Positions 1 to 7,595 of a DNA stretch of 37,746 bases are shown here, piece after piece (the stretch's first letter is position 1; each line of letters opens with the position of its first letter). The stretch comes from Crocinitomicaceae bacterium (GTDB taxonomy: Bacteria > Bacteroidota > Bacteroidia > Flavobacteriales_D > Sanyastnellaceae). The notes under the pieces are model-generated. The model was not told where the DNA came from. It saw nothing but the letters and a program-made list of their open reading frames with translations, and did no database searches. The stretch lies in NCBI GenBank assembly GCA_002720375.1, contig PBIE01000053.1, positions 1 to 37,746 of the forward strand. The letters run 5' to 3'. A program made the translations under genes and the position numbers.

Positions 1-1320
1 CGTGGAAGAGGACATGCTGATGTCCTCGTCGCCTTCCTGATAGGGCACGAAATTGAAAAAGACGAAGAACATTTCATCCCCAGTCAAGTCCCCGTAATAC
101 ACCGTTTGCGGGGGGTCATTTGGGTTAAACGGATTGTCGGCCGTGTTGTCGTAGGACGCGATGGCCTCCATCGTATACCCAGCTGGAACCTTGGTCAAGG
201 TGGGGAAGGTGAACATGCCCTGCCAATTGAAGTCCCATTCTGGAATGGAAATCAACGGAATGGTGTCCAACCCATTCGGTGAGGTGGCAAACACCTCCCA
301 GGAGGCCCCAATCAAGTGGCTGTGGGGCGTAATGTTGAGCAGGCTTAAATCAGCGGGTATGAGGTACTCGCCATGGAACGTTTTGACCTGATTTGGGGGA
401 ATCACAAACGGCTCGCCAATAGACCAAGGCCCCATAATGCCCGTGGTCACTTCCCGTTCAATTTCTTCATCACAGAAGAACAGATTCAACTCCGTCTGGT
501 CCGTCTGATCCACACCAGTAGGGCCATAGTGCATTTGCAACAGCAAATCGCTCCCGGCGGGAATTATCCGTCCCAATCCCTCCGGGTGGATTACAGCCTC
601 TATGCCCGGAGCCCAACCAGCAAAAAAGTTCTCGTAGGCATCAAACCCGAAGTCCCCAAAGCTTTCATACCCCATGCCTGGGCTCGCAGCATCCAATTCT
701 TGAGCGGTCCCAGAAATGTCAATACCAAGAATGGCGTGATGTGCGATAGCCCCATTGCCGGTGCGAACCTCAACGGCCCGAATGGCCACGTCCTCGTCAA
801 AGTCAGTTGGAATGACAAACACTTGGTACTGTTCTGTATTGTCTCCCTCATGAACGTAGGGATCGGGCATTCCGATAACCAAATCTGGTGTACCAACTTG
901 ACTCCCTTCCGGAAACACCGGCACCCCAGGATTGTCCGCCGGATTCCCCTCGGGCTTACCCGCGTCAATCCATGCGCTCAAGGTCTCAATGTCATCCTGA
1001 CTAAGGGACCGTTCACCAAGAAAATGCTGGTACTCAGGGTCAGGCGTCCAAGGGGGCATGTATCCGATGGAAGTGACATACTCGATGAACTCACCATAAG
1101 CAGCAATTTCTTCGTAAGTCGTGAAGGGCATGGGGCCAATTTCACCGGCCCGGTGACACTCCGTGCAATTCGCGTGAATGATGGGGGCGACATCGGCATG
1201 GAATGTCACCCCTTGACCGAGGGAGGTCAACACGATAGCGCTAAGAAGACCGAGAGAAAAGAAACGCAAGTACAAAGAAGTTAAGGTCTTTTGTTGAGCC
1301 GAATCCCCTCGATGGGACAT
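1..1320 (-). CDS. Secreted cytochrome c / copper type II monooxygenase-like protein, copy 2 (3' end outside window)
   Basis: The frame is open from an ATG at 1320 to the window edge (440 codons), so the C-terminus is missing. After a hydrophobic N-terminal segment (about residues 16-36) there is a haem c motif, CTECH (52-56). The rest resembles the bacterial PHM/DBM copper type II monooxygenase fold. All six expected copper ligands can be seen: HH in IAHHAIL (about 194-195), His in LLQMHY (about 264), HxH in TPHSHL (about 333/335) and Met in GDEMFF (about 417). It aligns along its whole length with the protein at 1748-3217. The proposed ATG lies 40 bp inside the 3' end of the redoxin gene, which suggests translational coupling. 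Predicted location is periplasmic or extracellular. The substrate is unknown, and hydroxylation activity is inferred from the family only. A C-terminal module like that of its paralog probably lies outside the window. Confidence 0.85.
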   Translation of the reverse strand, partial: MSHRGDSAQQKTLTSLYLRFFSLGLLSAIVLTSLGQGVTFHADVAPIIHANCTECHRAGEIGPMPFTTYEEIAAYGEFIEYVTSIGYMPPWTPDPEYQHFLGERSLSQDDIETLSAWIDAGKPEGNPADNPGVPVFPEGSQVGTPDLVIGMPDPYVHEGDNTEQYQVFVIPTDFDEDVAIRAVEVRTGNGAIAHHAILGIDISGTAQELDAASPGMGYESFGDFGFDAYENFFAGWAPGIEAVIHPEGLGRIIPAGSDLLLQMHYGPTGVDQTDQTELNLFFCDEEIEREVTTGIMGPWSIGEPFVIPPNQVKTFHGEYLIPADLSLLNITPHSHLIGASWEVFATSPNGLDTIPLISIPEWDFNWQGMFTFPTLTKVPAGYTMEAIASYDNTADNPFNPNDPPQTVYYGDLTGDEMFFVFFNFVPYQEGDEDISMSSST

Positions 1321-1757
1321 CCGACCGCATCTGTGAGTGGAATTTGGACAGGCTGACCCGACAAAACATCCCGCAACGCATGTTGCAAGTCTCTTTTGCG
1401 GGTTTTCGGCCGTCTCTTGCCAGGAGCGAAGTACCGGTCATTGAGTCTTCCGCGGTAAACAATGGAATCACGCTCGTCAATCACAAAAGCCTCAGGGGTC
1501 CATCGGGCATCGAGTTGGGATGCCCAGCCGACTGTATCGGGAAGCAGCTCCATGTTGAGTCCGTACTTGTCTCCAAACTCGGCAATCTGATCTGGCCGTG
1601 TCGAAGGGTTCGGAAAAACGCCGAAAAACTCAATGGGCTCACCACTGAACTCCTTCTCAAGCAATCGCATTTCATGGCTCATGTTCTGACATATGGGGCA
1701 GAGCGGCGCAAGAAACAAGATGACCCGCCACACGGGTTTCGCAATCGTCATTCGCAT
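1281..1757 (-). CDS. Redoxin / thioredoxin-fold protein between two copper monooxygenase-like genes
   Basis: This 158-aa protein starts on a beta strand leading into the active-site motif CPIC (residues 20-23). It continues with AhpC/TSA-like segments, including a TPEAFVID stretch around the cis-Pro region and an IVYRGRLNDR strand. It ends in a TDAVGCPIEG segment of the kind seen in redoxins associated with c-type cytochromes. I see no signal peptide, which is odd because both neighbours are exported. The start ATG at 1757 overlaps the stop of the upstream monooxygenase-like gene by 10 bp, and its 3' end overlaps the next gene by 40 bp, so the three genes look translationally coupled. In other bacteria, redoxin, cytochrome c and copper monooxygenase domains can occur in one polypeptide; here they are split. 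A disulfide-exchange or electron-transfer role for the neighbours is inference. Confidence 0.8.
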   Translation of the reverse strand: MRMTIAKPVWRVILFLAPLCPICQNMSHEMRLLEKEFSGEPIEFFGVFPNPSTRPDQIAEFGDKYGLNMELLPDTVGWASQLDARWTPEAFVIDERDSIVYRGRLNDRYFAPGKRRPKTRKRDLQHALRDVLSGQPVQIPLTDAVGCPIEGIRLNKRP

Positions 1758-3217
1758 GGGGTTCCATATTGACCGAGAAGAAAAAGAACATCAGATACAG
1801 TCACGGCATCATCCCCGTCGAGGTCGATGGAACATGCCAACAGACAGCCGAAATCAGCCAAAAGAAGAAGCACATCAGAGACCCCAACAATCAGGTCGCC
1901 GTTCAGGTCTGCAGGACAGGGGGACGTTGGTCCCAAAGCGACAGACTCATCCCCTTCCTCAAACAGGACCAAGTCGATGAACACAAAAAACATTTCATCT
2001 GTAGTGCCCTCACCAAACCCGACCCATTCGGGTGGGTCATTTGGGTTTGCGGGGTTGGATGCCGTGTTGTCATAGGTCGCCTCTCCATGCAAGGTGTAGC
2101 CTTGCGGAATCTTTTTTAGAAAGGGAAAAGTGAAATAGCCTTGCCAGTTGAAATCCCATTCTGGAATAGAAATCAAGGGGATCGTGTCTTGGTTATCCGG
2201 CGAGGTGGCATACACCAACCATGATGACCCGATCAGATGACAATGCGGAGCAATGTTCAGTAAACTGACATCATCGGTCACCGGCATGGTGCCGTGAAAA
2301 GAGGACACCTCGTTAGGAGGGAGGAGAAATGGGGCATCGAGATGCTGCGGCCCCATAATGGCCGTGTACACTTCTCGCTCAACTGGGACATCGGAAAGGA
2401 AAACGTTCACCTCTGTCAAGTCAGAAGCCTCGATAGGCGATGGGCCGTAGTGCATCTGAACCAGGACGTCTGCGCCAGAGGGAATTGTGCGGCCGATTCC
2501 TGGAGGGTAATTCACCGGTAGTGCTCCGGGCACCCAAGCACCAAAAAACGAACTCAGCGCATTGAAGCCGAATCCACCAAACCCCTCATAGCCCGGATCC
2601 GGGTCTGCGTCATCCATTTGGGCCGCAGTCCCCGAAACATCCAACCCTAAGATGGCGTGGTGCGCGACCTCATGGTTTCCAGGCAAAACCTCTAAGGCCC
2701 GAATGGAGACATCGCCATCAAAGGCCGTGGGAAGAACAAAAACCTGATACTGGTCGGTCATGTCGCCACCGTGCACATAAGGCTCCGACATGGCCAATAC
2801 ATGATCTGGCATTCCGATTTGACTTCCATCGGGGAAGTCAGGTAGTCCCGGATTGTCGTCGGAGTTGCCCTCGAGTTTACCGCCATCGACCCATGCACTC
2901 AAGGTTTCAATTTCCTCAACCGTCAAGACCTTTTCCCCCACAAAATGAGCATACTCCGAATCAGGCGTCCAAGGGGGCATATAGCCGATTGAAGTCACAT
3001 ACTCAATAAACTCGCCATAGGCCGCAACTTCAGCATAGTTCGTGAATGGCATCGGGCCGATTTGCCCCTCCCGATGACAAGAGGTGCATTCGTTAAAGAT
3101 GATTGGCGCCACATCCTCATGGAATGTCACCACTTGCGCCGATGCAAGTGAAAAGAAGCACACGGCAGCCAATAAAAAGAAACAGCGAACCAAAGGTGTT
3201 GAATTGATTGCTTTCAA
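1748..3217 (-). CDS. Secreted cytochrome c / copper type II monooxygenase-like protein with dockerin-like C-terminus, copy 1
   Basis: This is a complete 489-aa protein. A signal peptide (about residues 1-28, ending ASAQ) is followed by a haem c site, CTSCH (44-48), with Met56 or Met80 as possible axial ligand. A PHM-like copper domain then shows HH (186-187), His256 in QMHY, HxH (325/327 in PHCH) and Met409 in DEMFF, matching the CuH and CuM ligand sets of the family. Residues 434-489 form two EF-hand/dockerin-like loops with four cysteines. The start appears to be TTG at 3217: an in-frame stop lies 27 codons or fewer upstream, no ATG intervenes, and only this start gives a full signal peptide. 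It is first in a leftward three-gene set with overlapping ends. The substrate is unknown. The paralog at 1-1320 is very similar. Confidence 0.88.
   Translation of the reverse strand: MKAINSTPLVRCFFLLAAVCFFSLASAQVVTFHEDVAPIIFNECTSCHREGQIGPMPFTNYAEVAAYGEFIEYVTSIGYMPPWTPDSEYAHFVGEKVLTVEEIETLSAWVDGGKLEGNSDDNPGLPDFPDGSQIGMPDHVLAMSEPYVHGGDMTDQYQVFVLPTAFDGDVSIRALEVLPGNHEVAHHAILGLDVSGTAAQMDDADPDPGYEGFGGFGFNALSSFFGAWVPGALPVNYPPGIGRTIPSGADVLVQMHYGPSPIEASDLTEVNVFLSDVPVEREVYTAIMGPQHLDAPFLLPPNEVSSFHGTMPVTDDVSLLNIAPHCHLIGSSWLVYATSPDNQDTIPLISIPEWDFNWQGYFTFPFLKKIPQGYTLHGEATYDNTASNPANPNDPPEWVGFGEGTTDEMFFVFIDLVLFEEGDESVALGPTSPCPADLNGDLIVGVSDVLLLLADFGCLLACSIDLDGDDAVTVSDVLFLLGQYGTPCE
1751..1918 (-). other. Dockerin-like C-terminal module with four cysteines
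   Basis: Residues 434-489 of the copper monooxygenase-like protein hold two calcium-loop-like repeats (D-x-N-x-D...D and D-x-D-x-D...D) separated by FGCLLAC. The cysteines sit at 434, 458, 462 and 488, giving C-x23-C-x3-C-x25-C. The spacing is identical in the module at 7421-7585. Calcium binding is inferred from the dockerin-like pattern. A role in anchoring or sorting is speculation based on its terminal position in two unrelated exported proteins. Confidence 0.75.
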
Positions 3218-3276
3218 GGTAACGACTATTCCGCCGGTTCATAAAAGGACAGATTGCGACTTGGTACATTGAGCCC

Positions 3277-5037
3277 ATGCAATTGACCTCGTTGGATTGG
3301 AGTATCATCGGAATGGTGCTGGTGATTGTGTTGAGCATCGGCTGGTGGGCTGGAAAACAGGGCAAAGCCCATGCAGAAGACTATTTCCTTGGCGGACGGT
3401 CTATGCCTTGGTGGCTCCTCGGCACCTCTATGGTGGCCACCACATTCAGCGCAGACACGCCCAACCTCGTGACAGACTTGGTTCGACAACAGGGCGTGTC
3501 AGGCAACTGGGCATGGTGGGCGTTTCTGTTGACTGGGATGGTCACGGTTTTTGTCTACGCGAAACTGTGGCGCCGCTCGGGCGTGCTGACCGACATTGAA
3601 TTCTATGAGCTTCGATACGGGGGCAAGGCAGGGGCCTTCCTCCGGGGCTTCCGGGCCATATATCTAGGTTTGGTATTCAATGTCTTGGTGATGGCCACTG
3701 TTAGCCTTGCCGCCATCAAGCTCGGCAGCATTCTGCTGGGCTGGCCCGGCTGGGTGACCCTGACGGTGACATGCGGGGTCACTTTGTTCTTCAGTGTGTA
3801 TGGTGGATTGAAGGCCATCCTCTGGACCGATTTATTTCAGTTCCTCCTCGCCATGGGCGGTGCCATTGCGGCTTGTATTTACATCGTATGCCTCCCAGAA
3901 GTGGGCGGAATTGATGGGCTAATGGCCCACCCCAATGTCGTTGGCAAACTGTCTTTTTGGCCAGAGTTTGACGATCCGGACGTTTGGATTCCCGTGTTGC
4001 TCGTTCCCCTCGCCGTGCAATGGTGGGCGAGTTATTATCCGGGTGCCGAACCAGGAGGAGGGGGATACATCGCGCAGAGAATGTTCAGCGCCAAGACAGA
4101 AAAAGACGCTGTGGGTGCCACGTTGCTGTTCAATGCCGCCCACTACGCACTCCGCCCTTGGCCATGGATTTTGGTTGCCTTGGCATCATTAATCGTATTT
4201 CCAGATCTCAATTCCATTGCCACCGCTTTTCCGTCTCTTGCTGCGGATAAAGTCGGACATGATGTCGCATATCCCGCAATGCTGAGCTTGCTGCCATCGG
4301 GAATGCTTGGCTGGGTTACCGCTTCTTTGCTAGCCGCCTTTATTTCTACAATGAGCACCCAAGTCAACCTCGGTGCCAGCTACCTCGTCAACGACGTCTG
4401 GGTGCGGTTCATTAAACCAAGTGCCAGTGATGCTCAAAAGGTCGCTGCCGGTCGGTGGGCCACATTGCTCTCACTTCTGGCAGGCGCTTCCTTAAGCTTA
4501 ACACTGACTTCAGCCGTGGAGGCATTCAACCTCTTGCTTTTGCTCGGTGCGGGAACCGGCGGCTTGTTCATTCTTCGTTGGTTTTGGTGGCGTGTTTCCG
4601 CTGGAACGGAAATTGCGGCAATGATCATCTCGCTGGTTGTTGCGGTATACTTCACTTGGATCCATGACGCCCTCGGCTGGTTTCCTCTAGCGGACTGGGG
4701 AAAACTCGTGGCAGGCAGCCTCATCACAACCGCTGGCTGGGTCTTGGCGGCCTGCCTTTTGTCTCCGGAACACCCATCAGTGCTGCAGGGCTTTGTCAAT
4801 GCAGTTCATCCCGGCGGACCTGGGTGGTCAGACTACAGTCCTGAAGGGCCCGATCAAGGGGAGTGGAATGTCCCCAATTCACTGCTTCAAGCCTTTCTGG
4901 GTTGTCTCGCTGTGTATGGAGCATTGCTCGGTGTGGGCAGTGTCATTTTTGGTCATGGCTTGGCAGGCATGGTGTTTGGTGCCATCACAGGACTGAGTGT
5001 CCAAGGCATCCTTGTGCTTCAGAAAAGGACATCATGA
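3277..5037 (+). CDS. Sodium:solute symporter (SSS family)
   Basis: This 586-aa polytopic inner-membrane protein has the features of Na+/solute symporters. The N-terminus has a first helix followed by DYFLGGRSMPWW (about residues 37-48) and STSFSADTP-like sequence (MVATTFSADTP), both typical SSS signatures near the substrate and Na+ path. About 13 hydrophobic segments follow. A GGGGYIAQRMFSAK loop and a STMSTQVNLGASY segment correspond to conserved SSS regions. The ATG at 3277 gives a proper N-terminal helix. Its stop overlaps the next start (ATGA), so it is coupled to the GHMP kinase. The two downstream sugar-activation enzymes suggest a monosaccharide or uronic acid substrate, but the sequence does not identify which. 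It is divergent from the copper monooxygenase set across 59 bp. Confidence 0.9.
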   Translation: MQLTSLDWSIIGMVLVIVLSIGWWAGKQGKAHAEDYFLGGRSMPWWLLGTSMVATTFSADTPNLVTDLVRQQGVSGNWAWWAFLLTGMVTVFVYAKLWRRSGVLTDIEFYELRYGGKAGAFLRGFRAIYLGLVFNVLVMATVSLAAIKLGSILLGWPGWVTLTVTCGVTLFFSVYGGLKAILWTDLFQFLLAMGGAIAACIYIVCLPEVGGIDGLMAHPNVVGKLSFWPEFDDPDVWIPVLLVPLAVQWWASYYPGAEPGGGGYIAQRMFSAKTEKDAVGATLLFNAAHYALRPWPWILVALASLIVFPDLNSIATAFPSLAADKVGHDVAYPAMLSLLPSGMLGWVTASLLAAFISTMSTQVNLGASYLVNDVWVRFIKPSASDAQKVAAGRWATLLSLLAGASLSLTLTSAVEAFNLLLLLGAGTGGLFILRWFWWRVSAGTEIAAMIISLVVAVYFTWIHDALGWFPLADWGKLVAGSLITTAGWVLAACLLSPEHPSVLQGFVNAVHPGGPGWSDYSPEGPDQGEWNVPNSLLQAFLGCLAVYGALLGVGSVIFGHGLAGMVFGAITGLSVQGILVLQKRTS

Positions 5038-6035
5038 GGGACTTTGTCACGTCTGCTCCTGGGCGGCTCTGTCTCTTTGGCGAGCACCAAGACTACCTCG
5101 GTTTACCCGTGATTGCCATGGCAATCAACCGGCGGTGCAAACTGACATGGACGCCCCGAAGTGACACCATCGTCAAGGTGACCAGCGAAGCCTTGGGGGA
5201 CATCTTGGAGTTCGACCTAAACTCGAACACGATTTACGATACGCCATTGCATGTCGCTGTGCGAGAATTAAAAGCACACAACAAAGTTGAACAAAGGGGT
5301 ATGGGTGTGCACATCCAAAGCGACATTCCCATTCGTGCGGGATGCAGCTCATCGACGGCATTGATGACCGCATGGACAGCCGGGTGGTCGCGACTCTTCC
5401 GTGTTTCTGAACTCACAAAAGATTTGGTGCGAAGGTGCCATCGGGCCGAAGTACTTGCCTTCGGTGGCGCAGGCGGAGACATGGACCACTCTGCTTGCGC
5501 CCATGGTGGGCTTCACCGCTTCGGGCATGGTCCTGCTCAACCCTTGCCTCAATTGCCAGGTGCCTTTGTTCTTGGCGATTCAGGACAACCCAAGGACACC
5601 CAAAGACATCTGGCACGCTGCAAGGACGCTAGACTTCCGCTGATGAAGAACCTAGACGCACCACCGAACGATTGGTCCAAAGCGCAAAATGCACTGGCCA
5701 AAGGCACCCGAACCAACCGAGACCTAGAAGCGGAATGGTCAAAAAAAATGGAAACTGCACAGGTCAAAGAGAAAGCGATGGGGAAGGCACTCACCCAGCA
5801 CCACGCTGTGCTCCGTGACGTGCTCGGCCTGTCCACACCGCGTATAGAGGCCATGGCGAACGCGGCAATGCAAGCAGGCGCATGGGGCAGCAAAATCAAC
5901 GGTTCTGGCGGCGGTGGATGCATGTTCGCTTATGCGCCTTCCGACAGGGTAGACGCCATCATTGAAGCCATGCTTCAAGCCGGCGCAAAAGGAGCTTGGC
6001 ATGTCAAACCCGACCACGGAGTATTGTATGAATAA
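5034..6035 (+). CDS. GHMP-family sugar-1-kinase (galactokinase-like)
   Basis: A 333-aa cytosolic kinase predicted to phosphorylate the anomeric position of a sugar with ATP. The N-terminal galactokinase-type signature GRLCLFGEHQDYLG (residues 10-23) is followed by the GHMP ATP loop around GCSSSTA (103-109). A galactokinase-like GGDMDH segment holds the likely catalytic base Asp151, and the third GHMP motif GSGGGG is near residues 290-295. The true start is the ATG at 5034, overlapping the symporter stop. An upstream ATG at 4863 in the same frame would put 57 residues inside the symporter gene and is rejected. It ends 8 bp inside the nucleotidyltransferase gene. The GEHQDYLG motif and Asp151 favour a galactokinase relative over mevalonate kinase. 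The actual sugar (galactose, a uronic acid, arabinose or fucose) is undetermined. Confidence 0.82.
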   Translation: MRDFVTSAPGRLCLFGEHQDYLGLPVIAMAINRRCKLTWTPRSDTIVKVTSEALGDILEFDLNSNTIYDTPLHVAVRELKAHNKVEQRGMGVHIQSDIPIRAGCSSSTALMTAWTAGWSRLFRVSELTKDLVRRCHRAEVLAFGGAGGDMDHSACAHGGLHRFGHGPAQPLPQLPGAFVLGDSGQPKDTQRHLARCKDARLPLMKNLDAPPNDWSKAQNALAKGTRTNRDLEAEWSKKMETAQVKEKAMGKALTQHHAVLRDVLGLSTPRIEAMANAAMQAGAWGSKINGSGGGGCMFAYAPSDRVDAIIEAMLQAGAKGAWHVKPDHGVLYE

Positions 6036-6876
6036 TTTGAACCCCCTCATTATCATGGCCGCTGGAAAGGGAAGCAGGATGCGCTCAGGGGGCAACCTGC
6101 CTGATTGGGTTATTGAAGAAGCCGCTTCGAGACCGAAGGCCATGATCAGACTGGGAAAGGAACGGAAGCCCTTATTGGAGCATCTTGTAGAACAAGCCAA
6201 GTCCGAGGGCCTGCGCAACATCTGTATCGTGATCGGTGAAGAAGACGAAGTCACACCTTCACATTTTGATGCCCATCCGGTGACAGACATCACATTGGAC
6301 TTCGTGGTTCAACGGATTGCGCCGGGCCGAAACAAGCCGGAGGGAACCGCTGAAGCTGTGGAGCTGGCGCTTGACAATTACCCGACATGGAAGGACAGCT
6401 CCGTCACGGTGGCCAACGGAGACAATCTACCCCCAAAAGGCATGTTCCTCGCCATGCAATGTCACCCATGTTGCGTGCCTGCGTTTAACAGCACCCATAT
6501 TGGGCTTCCCCAAGAGCGGGTTCGCGCCTTTGCTGTCATTCGCAGGGGAGATGACGGTGCCCTCATTGGAATTGACGAAAAACCAGACGAACAGACGGTT
6601 GAAGCTTCCCGGTGGAAAGACGGCACTGTCCGGGTCAGCATGAACTATTTCCGCATGCCGTATTCCGATTTGCTCGAAGCAGTCCGGAAGGCGCCGTTGC
6701 ATCCCCAGCGAATGGAGAGAGAACTACCAGTGGCTGTATCCAGTTGGTCAGCACGTCATCCTGGACAAATTCAAGTTTTGCCTTCAGCCGGGGCTTTCTT
6801 GGATTTGACCCATCCTGAAGACATCCTGACCGCAGGGCTAAAATTGGACAAGGGAGGATTTCAACTTCGCGATTGA
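6028..6876 (+). CDS. Sugar-1-phosphate nucleotidyltransferase (NTP_transferase family)
   Basis: A 282-aa GT-A-fold nucleotidyltransferase. It has the nucleotide-binding AAGKGSRM motif (residues 11-18), the RPKAM lysine segment (35-39), a PEGTAEAV base- or sugar-recognition segment (104-111) and the metal-binding aspartate in ANGDNL (129-134). The family couples a sugar-1-phosphate and an NTP to give an NDP-sugar plus pyrophosphate. The ATG at 6028 overlaps the kinase stop by 8 bp, and an earlier in-frame ATG at 5962 would extend into the kinase. The context (symporter, 1-kinase, nucleotidyltransferase in one coupled unit) indicates salvage of an imported sugar into an activated donor. A 16-residue insertion between the glycine loop and the PKAM motif is notable and may help define specificity. 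Base and sugar specificity cannot be read from the sequence. Confidence 0.85.
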   Translation: MNNLNPLIIMAAGKGSRMRSGGNLPDWVIEEAASRPKAMIRLGKERKPLLEHLVEQAKSEGLRNICIVIGEEDEVTPSHFDAHPVTDITLDFVVQRIAPGRNKPEGTAEAVELALDNYPTWKDSSVTVANGDNLPPKGMFLAMQCHPCCVPAFNSTHIGLPQERVRAFAVIRRGDDGALIGIDEKPDEQTVEASRWKDGTVRVSMNYFRMPYSDLLEAVRKAPLHPQRMERELPVAVSSWSARHPGQIQVLPSAGAFLDLTHPEDILTAGLKLDKGGFQLRD

Positions 6877-6907
6877 ACCTAATTCGACTTTAAATTGTCA
6901 TTTCGCT

Positions 6908-7588
6908 ATGAATGTGCAATCCATACCTGTTTTCGGCCTGTTCATGCTCTTTATTTTATCGCTTGGGAATCATAACGTTGGAGCCGCTCAATGCAACACC
7001 GATGACTTCGCCTTGTTGTGCAATGATGGGAACGCAGTCAATGACGCAGTGTTCAATTGCGGCTTCTCTTGCTTTTTGTCCAGCGACATCACGTCTTGCT
7101 TTGCCGAATGCATCTCGGATGCAATACCAGAAATGAGCAGTGGCTGCGTGGGCTGCTTTGCTGACCAAAGCACCTGCGTGACCAACAGCTGCTTTCTCAC
7201 CTGCGCTTTTGGCAGCGAGGCGGACTGCGAAGCTTGTGTTCAGACCAATTGTCAATCCGGCTTCGAAACGTGCGCCGGCATCGTGGATTTAGATGGCGAT
7301 GGGGAGTCCACCGTTTGCGACTGCGACGACGCCAACTCGAGCGTATATCCAGGGGCTCCTGGAACAGCGCAGGGGGTAGACAACAATTGTGATGGCACCC
7401 TGTCGCCCGAAGAACTCGCATGTCAGCTCGATCTCAATGCTGATGGGATTATAACCGTGTCTGATGTATTGACTGTGCTCGCCGAGTTCGGTTGTTTAGT
7501 TGACTGCACAGCAGACGTAAATGGAGATGGCACCGTGACAGTCGCTGACATCCTTGAGATGCTCGGTGGTTTCGGATCAGATTGCTAA
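6908..7588 (+). CDS. Secreted cysteine-rich protein with MopE-like motif and dockerin-like C-terminus
   Basis: This 226-aa protein has a signal peptide (about residues 1-27, cleavage near GAA/Q). The mature part has 22 cysteines. Residues 29-122 contain 15 of them, many as CxxxC or CxxC pairs (51/55, 64/68, 80/83, 95/99, 107/110). Residues 127-163 match the putative metal-binding repeat seen in MopE-type proteins: a DxDGD start, CDCDDAN, a YPGA step and DNNCDG. Residues 172-226 are a four-cysteine dockerin-like module like that at 1751-1918. No catalytic domain is recognised. It starts 31 bp after the nucleotidyltransferase, so it may share that transcript, but nothing links it functionally. 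It could be a metal-binding or disulfide-stabilised surface protein; metal binding is inferred. Confidence 0.8.
   Translation: MNVQSIPVFGLFMLFILSLGNHNVGAAQCNTDDFALLCNDGNAVNDAVFNCGFSCFLSSDITSCFAECISDAIPEMSSGCVGCFADQSTCVTNSCFLTCAFGSEADCEACVQTNCQSGFETCAGIVDLDGDGESTVCDCDDANSSVYPGAPGTAQGVDNNCDGTLSPEELACQLDLNADGIITVSDVLTVLAEFGCLVDCTADVNGDGTVTVADILEMLGGFGSDC
7421..7585 (+). other. Dockerin-like C-terminal module with four cysteines
   Basis: Residues 172-226 of the cysteine-rich protein. Two loops with D-x-N-x-D-G and a trailing S/A-D flank the FGCLVDC linker, and the protein ends on the fourth cysteine. The C-x23-C-x3-C-x25-C spacing equals that at 1751-1918. The host proteins are otherwise unrelated, so the module behaves as an independent C-terminal unit. 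Confidence 0.75.
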
Positions 7589-7595
7589 GCCAGAA

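Noticed and set aside
373-1284. 303-aa open frame on the + strand
   Set aside because: It is antisense to the cytochrome c/copper monooxygenase-like gene, which has a haem motif and all copper ligands. The + frame shows no domain or signal.
4863-5033. 57-residue N-terminal extension of the GHMP kinase
   Set aside because: It lies within the symporter gene, and family proteins start just before the GRLCLFGEH motif, matching the ATG at 5034.
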